Shown here: piece after piece, positions 29,701 to 33,820 of the stretch
How positions within the stretch are numbered: the first letter of the stretch is position 1
Layout: each line of letters opens with the position of its first letter
Assembly: GCA_018812625.1 (NCBI GenBank)
Contig: JAHJDH010000003.1
Location: forward strand, 1-33,820
Direction: 5' to 3'
Source of the DNA: Microcaldota archaeon
GTDB taxonomy: Archaea > Micrarchaeota > Micrarchaeia > Anstonellales > Bilamarchaeaceae
DNA: 33,820 nt
The notes under the pieces: generated by a model
Database searches by the model: none
What the model was told of the DNA's origin: nothing
Seen by the model: only the letters and a program-made list of their open reading frames with translations
Program-made: the position numbers and the translations under genes

Positions 29701-32700
29701 AGCTTCCCGCAGAGCTAGAGAATCAGGATTAGATAATGTTGTAAAAATAGAGGCAACTCCTGAAGGAGAAGTGGTCAGGTTCGCCAGATCAGATGGCACT
29801 GAAGCAGTGATGAGCCGAATGCGTTTCGAAACAGTGCGTGCGCTTGTGCTTGAAGCTGAGAATGTAATTAATGGAGCTCCAATTCTTGATGAATCAAAAC
29901 GCGCAAGACTTACATCGCTAAAGGAAGATACAGAATTCAACAACGCAATGCAACATGGAGACCGGACCGCACAGTTCGATAAAGCGCTTCGGCAAATCGA
30001 GCTTCCTGGCAGATCCGCAGAGCTGCATGACATAGCCCAGCTGTTCATTTCAGGAGAACCTGCGAAAATCAAGGACGCTACAGCCAGGTTCTATGCATTG
30101 TCGAATTCAGAGAAAGATTCGATAAACGCAATGGTCTCAGAGGGAAGCAGATATGTGAATGCTGGCTCGGACGAGCGACGGACAATCGCAAGGGAATATG
30201 CACTTGAGAGTGCACATCGCGCAGCAGGAAGACCAAGAGAAGTTCCGAACAAGGAAAAACTTACCGAGCTTGCACAGGCAGCTTGGCATATGCTTTATGG
30301 AAACAAAGATGCTGTAGGCAAGTTCCTTGATGGTCAGGATCTGAGCATGGCAGAGGAGCACGCATATGGAAGGTTCTACCAGTTGATGAAGAACCAGGCA
30401 ATGGAAAGCCCTGAGAAGATCAATATACAAGGATATGTTGATGGTTATCTGGCAGAACAGGCTGGTGCTGCTACGCATGATGTCACTACAGGCTATACTA
30501 ATTACCTAAAGGCAAAAGCCATCCAGGGAGAAATAGCAATCCAGGACTTCTCAGATGAGGTCCAGCTGATGGCAAAAAGAATAGATGCAAGCGAGCTTCC
30601 AGCTGCAGGACCTGAAAGAGAAAGCTACCTGAATGGGAAGGCAGAACAGGTCCGGATAGATTTAGCTAATATGAAAGCGCTCATCCAAAACTATGACCAA
30701 ACACCTGAAAATAGGCCAAAGACTCCTGCGATGGAAATGATGGATGGCTATGTTTCGCAGGGCATGAGCCTAGGAGATTCTGCTGAACATGTCCTTCTTG
30801 ATATGGCCAGAATTGATTTCCTTATCAGTACTTATGAGCAAGGACCTGAAGCCAGACCAAAGACACCAATTATGGGATTCATGGATAGCCAAGTTCAAGC
30901 AGGCAAAAACGTGAATGATGCCGCGAGATTAACATTGGCAGGCATAAAGGCTGCTGAGGCAGCGCAAAGCGCAACATATGCTGCAGATGAACCTCATGTC
31001 CCGATGCCTGCCGCGGCTTTTGACAGCAAGCTGAACACAGCGAACCTTCATCCAGAGGCACAGGAAATGATTCTAGCCCGGCAGAGCCAAAAACGCCTCA
31101 GTGAAGGAGGGCTTGACAATTGTATAGCAATTTTCAGCAGCGATCTTACTGCCGCAGTACAGGATGGTTTGAGTTATGTCAATGCCCCAAGACCTCGTCT
31201 TCCAAAAGAAGAAGGAAGCAATATCCCAGTTAGTGCATACGTCAATTCAGAAGGAATAATAGTTGCAGTCATTGACAGCTGGTCAGCCATCAGAGATGGT
31301 ACGAGTTCAATTCCAGCAGAAGTCCGAAACAACAGGAACCTTTCGATAGCGATTTTATCGATAAACATGGAAAGCGGAAAAATCGAGAATGTGTTCTGGC
31401 AGGCCGGATATGAAACCAATCTCAGTACAAAGACCAAATCACAGCAGCATCCACTAACAGACCTGGTTGGTCTGAAGGTTCTGAAACCTCATGAACCATC
31501 TAGTCCTGGAGGAGGTGAAGGCGGACATTCACAAGGTCCAGAAGGACCAGAAAGTATTACACATGTTTCTGGAGACGGTGAAACACCCCCCATCCATATT
31601 GAGGCAGATCCTCAAGAAAACGCACCAACCTCGCAATACGGAACTGAGCCACAGCAAGTTGATCCCACGCTTGAATCAGAAGTCATGACAACTCCACTCA
31701 AGGTTGCGGAAAAACCTAAACCTCAGGCAGTAGTTGAAGAACCAGAAGTAGGAAAAACTTTGCCAGGAATTGGTCCTGAGATTGGCGAGGATATTGGAAG
31801 CGCATCAACTGAAGCAGGTATAGCAGCGCAAGGTGTACTGCTTGAGGAACAGGACACACAGGACCATTATGAACCGACAGTAGCATCTCCTGGAGTTGAA
31901 AAATCCAGCGGGAAGAAACCGCAGACTGCGGAGACATTGCTGAGCGTGGCAGAGAGTTTTAGTAGGCTGAGGGAAATGGAGCCCCAACAAAGAGCTACAG
32001 AACTGTCAAAGCTGGATATTGATAAAAATGCAATAAGGGCAATTGTAGGAATCCTCGAATATCCTCAAGGTGACCCAATAGCAGTTGCAATAGCAAATGA
32101 ATGGGAGATATCGCAAGTTGCAACGCTAAGGCAAAGGCGAATTGATGGTTCTAGAGAATTAGGAGCACTGAAGGCAATTGATGAGGCTTTCGGCAATTCA
32201 GATCTTTGGACAGGTGAGGAAGGTTCTGGTAATCCCACAGTTGAGACACTGATAGCTGCCCTTGGACTAAGCAAGAACACTCCGATGAGCAGAACACTCA
32301 GTAACCCTACAGAAAGCAACTCCCAGCGCAATGCAATAGTAGCAGCCTACAATTCCGAGGGTGCCAACGGAGTGATGAAGTACCTTGCTGAAAGAGGATT
32401 TGATAGCAGGGAAGTCCAGAGACTTCTTGTTCTTGACAGTCATATCCGGTCCAATATATCTGAACTGCCACAGAGAATAAGAGAAGCTTATGAATATGAA
32501 GGAGTCCTTGGAGTATTTGGAGAATTAGTTGGGCTTGGAACTCTTGGCGATAAAAAAATCCTTACAGATACAGCCAACCTTGCCCAAGGAAATATGACAT
32601 TCGTTGAACTCGTGATAAAAGGAGATCTTGCTGGAAAAATACAGACTTTGCCAGGATATGAAAATGCCAGAATATATGGCATTTCTAAAATTCCCGGAGG

Positions 32701-33778
32701 TGTGGGAAGGTACAGAATCATCCTCAGCAATGGCAGGGAACTTTTCGCTCAGGTTGAAGATTATGCACCGGCTAGATTAGGTGCGCAATTATTCGAAGCT
32801 CAGGGACTTTGGAAAACATCAGACAGGTTCCATAAATTCAGTTATGAAACAGGAATTCTTGATCCTTCGCAGCAACCAGAAGTTGTGATGTTTGGTTTCA
32901 CGCAGGACATGCACGATTTCGCAAAAGACAGTGAACAGATTAGGATAAGAATGCCTGAATCCGGACAAATGGAAGATGTAAAAGTTGCCGGAGTCGCATT
33001 GAAAAATGACCTTCTTATGGCAGATATTAATGATCCTGTAGTTGTGCAAGGCCTTGTGCAAAGAGGTTCATTGGAAGCTGTAAAAACATTTAGGAAAATG
33101 CTTGGAACAAGTAAAGGAAGAGAAGAGATAATGAAGGCATGGGCTGCATATCACGAGATGGCAAGAAGGGCAATCGGAGTGGACAGATTCCTTAGAAACA
33201 CGGCCATGGTTCTTGTAAAAAGAGAGAATCCCAAACCAGGACAAAGCGAATATGCCATCACTTTCCAGCCATTTGATACTGATTTTGTTGGGGGTAGAAT
33301 CTTAGGAAAAAGAGATTTGCTTAATTTCCACAGTTTTGACAAAGACTTTGCTGATGCAAGCATAAAATTCGTAAAAGAACTGCATTTTGCAGCTATGAAG
33401 GGGAACATACTGATTAGTCAGAAAAAGCTTGCACTCGAACTGCTAAGAGCACACGAATCATGCAGCATCCCAATATTGCCAGAAACAGCAGTGCATAATG
33501 AAGCAGTCCTTCAAGGGCATGTTGGAAAGGCATTCGGGTTCCCCGTCCGGGAGGGAATTGCAGTAGTTCCGAATTACGCTGGAAGAAGAAGAGTTGTTAT
33601 GCGTGAGGATGGCAGAATGATTCTCAATAGGCCTGAGGAATTGCAAAAAATACAAGACACTACATTGTCAGCAAATAACCGCAGAGATCATGATAAAGTA
33701 AGGAGAATGTACTTTGTCAAGGACTCTGGATTCGCACTGACAAGAAGCGACATCCAAAGTCTTGGTCCATTGAAATGA
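14750..33778 (+). CDS. Giant 6,342-residue multidomain protein
   Basis: A single uninterrupted ORF. The start is supported by AGGAG about 9 bases upstream and the 4-base gap to the preceding gene. There is no signal peptide: residues 1-45 are Gln/Pro/Arg-rich and disordered. Residues 45-2350 are almost wholly helical, with a highly charged coiled coil near 264-304. Residues about 2366-2543 are Gly/Ala-rich and hydrophobic. Pro-rich linkers then join repeated domains: three copies of a GSxALEGxL domain (3251-3610), an ADP-ribosyltransferase-like domain (about 3690-3870), three copies of a DNAxxLF...GxxVxK domain (4047, 4256, 5448), a domain with GGHGPYYIVV (about 4720-4900), paired helical repeats, and a C-terminal kinase-like domain (about 5950-6342). 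Whole-protein function is unknown. Domain recurrence and mixed catalytic-like folds resemble effectors or polyvalent proteins; host interaction is a hypothesis. Confidence 0.95.
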   Translation: MAQRSRRGPERTEEVIPVQQPLRHGQPPPVQQQNLEALSADTDRQLIPVLNQGPRVAELIRQTDPESMEVLHQANELVQWADSRSGSKINGREYSNEINYIGNLARQARDTRDPAVLQRARGMVYSFALMISTQVRLDAEAAGTPEAAHLTQMIERSRQFFTNPEELHRTMGSAMASWMYIENRQVYDAAPEMKQNLFNSVESFSDPSREVRPEQMSQAFSTITSSLDSVVMRMEGTQANMQAALMSQVHMLVSLEAIRETMKGKMEKLDKAIKKMTEALSDSKKTEEEKEKEVAMVEKEIRDFVAEAIDVALADAKAPPELLAAMGKAREFLKNPKLRERGQRILMAGIAYFNSRLVLNLPENQKLKKALLDAVSKLADNQKPISAMLRRRLISIQMGISAALKSAEGRPEIVIARISESLDNLKAMAATAGNKYLSKTIDYIKKLVKGIKDPRELKIIVGLMGYIRGSLDGLSKMPAETKDEKETRDNVATLVANAVLVSLKEPRSEAAKMARLLAGVYAGFKNGALLLSISKGLNEGSIVVDEAKEKVAAFILREADASIARIKESSPELAKRIARFFGTLRKNPGSTSTGIFSRALDVLGLSKFISDKVIPHKNKKIRKGLLDIAGEALGALEKGDREGFDSSVGVAAALLDMPEQEAEAVIDGHAQKAEEAKQEKELGRYQTFMALEGFLGKFGQMELADDKLKQSISFVRRTIEKIQERIQNGEDVGQGTMKNLEKMISLVEAAAGILKERTGWDVKGQEKILGQGMAAFVLAGQLSTMSNIMKGPQKMSVEEVARTVLGEGATKDEVRILADEYKKENLDSRIRELGNLASLHIYIAQKYDESHSAEDKKRFLGMSSDIADGKMSQGKALQNLAKDYAEQLGKIKIQDPAIKSIFERIIKSLDSPTIKLLGMAQDGIELAKTIQHEENMLSMKEYEGIRETSMLMLRNALTLLQNGVESENVNSIIELARMLRENHKNPERMELLETACSNSAIGVQLFQMVLTIRLEPGLTMEDAAKKALQSLNPGKKITSDEVTGLVKTYEGAEKARDKPGGAAVMALELLKRSSLFIEIANKKKAVEVMQSRAIGLVEKSLYQPLIDALGRYLINISQGEKPKDEDILLIQRSPQILAGNGGTVSRLFVTSQDPAIRMQQAEVFAGLRSIDQVLKPLRGLIRERTAAIYAKAQEELEKGNLNETAVYLSLAQAYASTRTPKERKEIQDYVSRLSKSTMSENEMLALPKDERPITSAEALWISKVYRERFDISTGIRNPAQKRNFIIYSDLALKAYQQGDQDGANLLRNAARFYGNAALGGVRDGIALADGTDGIPSLKQLQEGISKGQSLAQILGAKKGEEEIVLQTFGFRLREIDIIVGSAAFDSRMQNVESRGVQYKAEAGRLGRLRTTAQQKNDSIGAERLEYQIGLVDIEKTKGWLEQAKTTRDDGVRLLRFSLAKEREALQKSGDDAAALMKEAGELRTKGERLLYLAENIQASALLFHTSISEVGTIHRQRGRHECAMAADGFVAVAKELRDTEGIPEEDVLAKHQITIKSANQSLQMGASQISQQRGIQSSVWGLVQRAKKLTADNQKFGEVYGKETKPIKGYPNVRSSALAYDESKIQKRIDRGTQLAMSERIGAAGGVLNAAGFHMNSSVLAAVICSKHWNLIRQATEREKEEGMFEFHTEAWLGFIEKGQEFADQGNMAAAEDQMRFVNYEVVKIQGWRQNLHNSFNANVTLWRMGRADARAHARSLADRHYDITTDREVSGIDEAPSGPQSVRALYRTMRSKNRKRYVDAVEKAWTDWEQKYIDKGTFPTADEEAAFRTSVEQLPEVKKAVQRNEEVEGKFWEGNLWSSDLEQVDPHYQYMDHALMGSAPNRKKQDWHRYYSEVEASNRAHSTWQGNAQDANGQADQAMMRAAQLQWIKQKTFSTDDVPEGNPKLNQMLAMAVAANDGIVIETLKAIERGEDSLFGIGKITPEMRRAAFKYDSDSELATLAFDALKLRQQVHGASEKSRESLIAQAEDKEMQIMQRLRTDPKKMDIIASHLLLRGVRTNILTIGAPIDKINETLGRSLVYMAKHQDGVLQFQQHESGRRIATDAVNMYIQAHGARYNLQRARPHGFESRVARRQLELSANGFLGIARNASSDTAYAHHQAAQGEMIGQWENAYKMYGEALAGLATPGGVKPDAITEDMGYAFQLMREFPSVAEVTKLNVRLMHASWGIYIDPETGETSELHLTANEQRVLVAAMQSANGALEQMLGTASSLRTFMSTGAGDEGHEILLELESHIEEVEKQIGTLMQHAAARDPEYIKKYGITDEMSHSELTKITGDITSHRDKTFIKVDSLIQSGTSWDTAVMIGETLVKTVAYSALAFSGYGTAAGVAGLAETYVGMEEMVASKGGLDQMETRELWAYYGGYAVAGAGAIVGGLSDSMRMARSLSSPTLGTVGLRIPGTSSLAPRALDRVTSVLGSGVMDKITNVGGLLLMGGGVALGGLEVYNMYREGVTSEAQYGLAFWNALNPALAIGGSKIMSLNPKLAHSRSLGATMYRGMMGGLFGISQREMVAAHKMQSQQQYNAMRESRVARIRGPTRKSTRKAQSHQWAIDETAFTAIEQRQGSLTTEERIMVLEHYNAGEGGPRQINAVEAAGLLSDYNSLVESRIGQLSPEAQTRIRQIPDLIGRQLENGEALAIINEFGHEIPGTLKAEMVDGKPVAKVQVDVGRIMQFLDGQRMNAAETGKKPFYTLTDYASYKQRQSAKVLAGLEPPSAAPKPVDTGRVLAGLDTAAKSRDYQKTREAILGITIAGYSDEHIAFARSIASAADFFANYNEFPPGTPAEVVKAAQALAGAKGKKSNFRDATNYGNAKQQLQLALDATSEIFIKQAEQTQSAVTLGLGTAEGVAKFTRRIVRMDSDALGALAQLPQDIQQTVRDLANDPRFFVAAKSTEKEETIAKFSGPGGKLRDVAQEAAEKIAPKLPPPEAIDIPIQKAVGDGLTPIVGEEVVVQPTGADQTKAMKISIAGGGGGRAHIPVPESVPVTAESGSQPRAIPLRLVKQKSETPAVPVPAPEQMPALPPRKRLTELASLAHDAVFGTDAQKLNAADQIESLDAGEQRAYTKFESLAKRMKERGDDFNPENYSTAYWEQNAEPGVIEAQLKADKKIADSLVDAYNKINEMGSKPIEHGGLRLAREYRRMLKYIADGDSPQQAAEKVVMEYRNHETPFSWEKRTPASAAPVIATETVPLATYEGAIGNRIGRPELEKVIANADARTQRIARVLDYFRKALGESSVPPELRPAHRATKDSDSPAIILEQALRFTQDLPAVVESPTEQVSIDLGPYRGIAMTPGSEALEGVLSGYADPRIREVARVLEHIKDGILTEGKVPGNMPKELIAEYQAMRKSASSEEKFVIGPRDLVGQAINYVMRKRGQAEEGEPIPLVRRKVQQAPAQQAQEAPVIPPLPPIPKMPEVSQSVEIPVAEQMNFGVFDFVASNPGSAALEGTLSTITDKNVIGFARVLERLNSMDADYHQVPGLPGDLLNAYRKFVADKWNEGVYFLKPEHFVGFAKEYVAKKQTAALQESQAIPLVKIKPPESEDEITAVIPSEDLRTTRKMKRPEEVIEVDLGEVQVVGQEEPVSPPHPAQGEEPTIITSIPEEETVPFNPAVAADSTLANGEPKLLNEPTYINGILTIEASGLGGDIGHAVKPEHAQFAVNGEFKTAGHSVKPKGLWLSWGSGWDNFTKFAGIDFLGNVKFKAEIRSGLKLFLLRDGEAFSKMMTEFRKDIKVAKRTEGSYPEGTWYDGKSSYYEKSPWQWLKEKGYDGVAVTADGVGDTNYQFMWDAESIVIFEPKGSVNLPNGEARLKEYQQSTQSKIDSFIPEIKKEVGGLHTQKEAYELLDAYAKGTEVLDQDHKKFLKKLKDDGLSLEDAAESIIKYLIDEEAEDNSVASMPAPHPAQGEEPTVITSIPEEITRQVPLPGGEEGVVEPSGPTHLYQAQSTSPVSEAQPPISSDILFQRIGQSLENSDLRQRDASSINAQHESTPLSEDALDNALFLFKDRTTDGSSRKIDDAIEDGLIIAPHLPDTKHLDIFAYFNPETKKIVSVVESHPDNMPASLRNNSDLLIVKFKVNIESGKIVAITQTPNANATVRIANERPTQDLALTGLVGMRVMKQKTVQAPEQVFSYVHQPLSSQALQDKLVAAESKGIITPEQAKYLRNQRIFLADEAKRDQAHRQRVLDGGGILKPKDYDSIPFTDKAADNAVTLLSHSSDVDGQQRRTIDLALESSGWVPGEAGTINAYFDPRTESIVAVVIDPTNINSDTDAPFGIPREIARDTILSKVEFGIGPDGRIINVRETPNIPGGSAFADPEGAIFYSLSALKGMQIVDTEPAGGPPSGPRKPSEPRDLKGTAPAAPRVTPTDMKATAPAAPRVSAQEAAAPIAKGILSGNQDAIASYNSMPKAQQDQIGFEMTKQLGLDTNIGLTRFAREVRLRNKNILERMSMLPQEVQDAVNRLAKGDLSKSFASRERKTQKAAVETARGDMLDAIEGTMPEAAQEQVPIAVGGEVFETMKPPQEHEVHEEKGPVIKAVKDSGDGSKGPRIVSPWAAGGPRITVGGPSATAHVMPPGGGAVAPKQLPRGERQRQRFLSKPFRQSKLVRTLTREWTLSKGKKLSKEFNMEIAYLMTQPEDVQQRVREKTTAKIRETSGDKIADSFDEMFTILMNVKGTQFSPEYKPVLELAPTLYQDPGGSKTSYPGKEDVMKRGTEELLHAQGIEVGKGGFENLLNIMIEGEIRYGQFGGLSEEGGLQSMLAGGHGPYYIVVDRSVAKTPAPENFHIAYIVPTNEHKKGVIAALNQAVEQGLMSHDEAVGVMSKVATYDEFANAPKGIFEKPGDFAASQKAQAEAVIAGAPTQKPPSRIPFSVSDAEVAVELASLHQRAASPWAGETFRKEISAEAMKKGISYDQALVERARGNAVRKKASRRARESGLDNVVKIEATPEGEVVRFARSDGTEAVMSRMRFETVRALVLEAENVINGAPILDESKRARLTSLKEDTEFNNAMQHGDRTAQFDKALRQIELPGRSAELHDIAQLFISGEPAKIKDATARFYALSNSEKDSINAMVSEGSRYVNAGSDERRTIAREYALESAHRAAGRPREVPNKEKLTELAQAAWHMLYGNKDAVGKFLDGQDLSMAEEHAYGRFYQLMKNQAMESPEKINIQGYVDGYLAEQAGAATHDVTTGYTNYLKAKAIQGEIAIQDFSDEVQLMAKRIDASELPAAGPERESYLNGKAEQVRIDLANMKALIQNYDQTPENRPKTPAMEMMDGYVSQGMSLGDSAEHVLLDMARIDFLISTYEQGPEARPKTPIMGFMDSQVQAGKNVNDAARLTLAGIKAAEAAQSATYAADEPHVPMPAAAFDSKLNTANLHPEAQEMILARQSQKRLSEGGLDNCIAIFSSDLTAAVQDGLSYVNAPRPRLPKEEGSNIPVSAYVNSEGIIVAVIDSWSAIRDGTSSIPAEVRNNRNLSIAILSINMESGKIENVFWQAGYETNLSTKTKSQQHPLTDLVGLKVLKPHEPSSPGGGEGGHSQGPEGPESITHVSGDGETPPIHIEADPQENAPTSQYGTEPQQVDPTLESEVMTTPLKVAEKPKPQAVVEEPEVGKTLPGIGPEIGEDIGSASTEAGIAAQGVLLEEQDTQDHYEPTVASPGVEKSSGKKPQTAETLLSVAESFSRLREMEPQQRATELSKLDIDKNAIRAIVGILEYPQGDPIAVAIANEWEISQVATLRQRRIDGSRELGALKAIDEAFGNSDLWTGEEGSGNPTVETLIAALGLSKNTPMSRTLSNPTESNSQRNAIVAAYNSEGANGVMKYLAERGFDSREVQRLLVLDSHIRSNISELPQRIREAYEYEGVLGVFGELVGLGTLGDKKILTDTANLAQGNMTFVELVIKGDLAGKIQTLPGYENARIYGISKIPGGVGRYRIILSNGRELFAQVEDYAPARLGAQLFEAQGLWKTSDRFHKFSYETGILDPSQQPEVVMFGFTQDMHDFAKDSEQIRIRMPESGQMEDVKVAGVALKNDLLMADINDPVVVQGLVQRGSLEAVKTFRKMLGTSKGREEIMKAWAAYHEMARRAIGVDRFLRNTAMVLVKRENPKPGQSEYAITFQPFDTDFVGGRILGKRDLLNFHSFDKDFADASIKFVKELHFAAMKGNILISQKKLALELLRAHESCSIPILPETAVHNEAVLQGHVGKAFGFPVREGIAVVPNYAGRRRVVMREDGRMILNRPEELQKIQDTTLSANNRRDHDKVRRMYFVKDSGFALTRSDIQSLGPLK
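21845..22380 (+). other. Hydrophobic Gly/Ala-rich central segment of the giant protein
   Basis: Residues about 2366-2543 contain several 18-22 residue hydrophobic stretches in an otherwise charged protein: VAYSALAFSGYGTAAGVAGL, YAVAGAGAIVGGL, VGGLLLMGGGVALGGL and LNPALAIGG. The small-residue content resembles membrane-inserting or pore-like hairpins, or tightly packed helical pairs. It splits the helical N-terminal arm from the repeat-rich C-terminal chain. Real membrane insertion is not proven. Confidence 0.5.
24500..25490 (+). repeat. Three copies of an approximately 100-residue domain in the giant protein
   Basis: Copies begin near 24500, 24788 and 25214 (residues 3251, 3347 and 3489). 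The shared pattern is GxxxLExxLSxxxDxxxxxxARVLE, then a VPxxLPxxL turn and a final helix ending in YVxxK. Copies 2 and 3 are closest (GSEALEGVL and GSAALEGTL), and both are followed by a linker with IPLVRRK or IPLVKIK. Copy 1 is the most diverged. Confidence 0.65.
25679..25731 (+). repeat. Left 53-bp direct repeat flanking the ADP-ribosyltransferase-like cassette
   Basis: Begins CCGCATCCAGCACAAGGAGA and encodes the linker HPAQGEEPTIITSIPEE. It matches 26618-26670 at 52 of 53 bases (one A/G difference). Copies are 939 bp apart, exactly 313 codons, so the reading frame is kept. Confidence 0.9.
25732..26617 (+). other. Cassette encoding an ADP-ribosyltransferase-like domain
   Basis: Residues 3662-3956. 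The core (about 3690-3870) has a GHSVKPKGLWLSWG strand and a downstream SGWDNF. It then has WQWLKEKGYDGVAVTADG and a closing strand MWDAESIVIFEP with a candidate catalytic Glu. This order of motifs (KPxGLW ... GYDGV ... WDxES ... P) recalls phage and bacterial proteins that I associate from memory with ADP-ribosyltransferase-like folds. A helical tail follows. Fold assignment is tentative and activity is not shown. Confidence 0.4.
26618..26670 (+). repeat. Right 53-bp direct repeat flanking the ADP-ribosyltransferase-like cassette
   Basis: Second copy of the linker repeat, encoding HPAQGEEPTVITSIPEE, with one base difference from 25679-25731. Sequence outside the 53 bp differs at once on both sides, so the homology is sharply bounded. 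Confidence 0.9.
26888..27277 (+). repeat. Copy A of the recurrent DNAxxLF...GxxVxK domain
   Basis: Residues 4047-4176 of the giant protein. The domain runs LSEDALDNALFLF, IFAYFNPETKKIVSVVES, LLIVKFKVNIESGKIVAI and LTGLVGMRVMK. It is an alpha/beta domain of about 130 residues. Copies B (27515-27922) and C (31091-31486) follow the same order. No family was recognised. Confidence 0.75.
27515..27922 (+). repeat. Copy B of the recurrent DNAxxLF...GxxVxK domain
   Basis: Residues 4256-4391. Pattern: FTDKAADNAVTLLSH, INAYFDPRTESIVAVVID, ILSKVEFGIGPDGRIINV and LSALKGMQIVD. It lies about 80 residues after copy A, joined by a helical linker. Confidence 0.75.
27977..28066 (+). repeat. 45-bp tandem linker repeat (two units)
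   Basis: Two adjacent 45-bp units encode DLKGTAPAAPRVTPT and DMKATAPAAPRVSAQ. This is an Ala/Pro linker directly after copy B of the recurrent domain, likely made by slippage or unequal crossing-over. Confidence 0.7.
28900..29440 (+). other. Unrecognised globular domain with GGHGPYYIVV motif
   Basis: Residues about 4717-4897 of the giant protein. Successive elements are EELLHAQGI, IRYGQFGGLSEEGG, GGHGPYYIVVDR, HIAYIVPTNEHKKG and LMSHDEAVGVMSKVATYDEF. The mix of Gly-rich turns and strands differs from the helical surroundings. It could be an enzymatic domain; I cannot assign a family. Confidence 0.4.
30677..30958 (+). repeat. Two tandem 47-residue helical repeats
   Basis: Units start at residues 5310 (ALIQNYDQTPENRPKTP) and 5357 (FLISTYEQGPEARPKTP). 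Each continues with a helix and a GxSLGDSAE or GKNVNDAAR turn. A related single element (GLRLAREYRRMLKYIADGDS) occurs near residue 3190, after the RLTELA element at 3085. The KLTELA counterpart at 5170 lies before this pair, so a larger segment may have been duplicated. Confidence 0.65.
31091..31486 (+). repeat. Copy C of the recurrent DNAxxLF...GxxVxK domain
   Basis: Residues 5448-5579. Pattern: LSEGGLDNCIAIFSS, VSAYVNSEGIIVAVIDS, LSIAILSINMESGKIENV and LTDLVGLKVLK. It lies more than 1,000 residues after copy B. The end (LTDLVGLKVLK) is closest to copy A (LTGLVGMRVMK). Confidence 0.75.
32590..33778 (+). other. C-terminal kinase-like domain of the giant protein
   Basis: Residues about 5947-6342. 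A strand pair YRIILSNGRELFAQVED is followed by a helix with Glu (AQLFEAQGL). Then comes GVDRFLRNTAMVLV (Asp6145, Asn6150), which fits the DRxxxN catalytic loop of PI3K- and HipA-like kinases. ITFQPFDTDFVGG (6176-6179) fits the metal-binding DFG region, about 26 residues later. The usual ATP-binding Lys position appears to be Gln6001, so it may be inactive or use another Lys. Tentative. Confidence 0.4.
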
Positions 33779-33820
33779 TTATTTCAAAACAGTGGTTGAC
33801 AATTCCTTGTTGACGATAAA

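Noticed and set aside
33779-33820. Repeated GTTGAC in the last 42 bases as a possible regulatory or terminator element
   Set aside because: Two 6-base copies in a short AT-rich tail are not significant, and the downstream context is outside the window.

Overview
The window looks like a chromosomal segment of an archaeon, most likely a small-genomed DPANN-type lineage. The archaeal reading rests on the pyruvoyl-dependent arginine decarboxylase, on TATA-like boxes (for example TTTATAAAT) about 25-30 bases before several start codons with no leader, and on oligo-T tracts in place of hairpin terminators. The DPANN placement is inference, from the small conserved genes beside enormous modular proteins of LamG/beta-helix and giant multidomain type. 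No tRNA, rRNA, CRISPR array or insertion sequence was recognised.

Layout. (1) 1-9092, minus: the N-terminal 3,030 residues of a secreted LamG plus right-handed beta-helix surface protein, running off the left edge. It is built from at least seven modules that begin with a three-cysteine motif and end with a Trp-rich beta domain. (2) 9199-9798, minus: a small Asp-rich predicted secreted or lipid-anchored protein, divergent from (3) 9957-11006, plus: an orphan Rossmann methyltransferase-like protein. (4) 11112-12392, plus: a PurD-like ATP-grasp ligase, overlapping tail to tail with (5) 12389-13210, minus: an amidohydrolase-2 family TIM-barrel hydrolase. (6) 13285-13833, minus: pdaD, which starts polyamine synthesis from arginine. 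(7) 13917-14168, minus: an 83-residue hypothetical protein. (8) about 14269-14320: a decayed copy of the pdaD 3' end. (9) 14386-14745, plus: a small basic helical protein, followed after 4 bases by (10) 14750-33778, plus: a single 6,342-residue ORF.

The giant ORF is the main point of interest. It has no signal peptide. A roughly 2,350-residue helical N-terminal part is followed by a Gly/Ala-rich hydrophobic stretch. The remaining 3,800 residues are a chain of domains, several present two or three times, joined by Pro/Glu-rich linkers. One domain, resembling phage and toxin ADP-ribosyltransferase-like sequences, sits between two 53-bp near-identical direct repeats. The C-terminus has a DRxxxN...DTDF pattern suggesting a PI3K/HipA-like kinase fold with a non-standard residue at the usual lysine position. 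The architecture recalls multidomain effectors or polyvalent proteins. A role in host contact or competition is a hypothesis, not something the sequence proves.

How the genes work together: only genes 9 and 10 look like an operon (4-base gap, ribosome binding site inside the upstream gene). The central metabolic genes appear to be separately promoted singletons. No intergenic gap exceeds about 220 bases.
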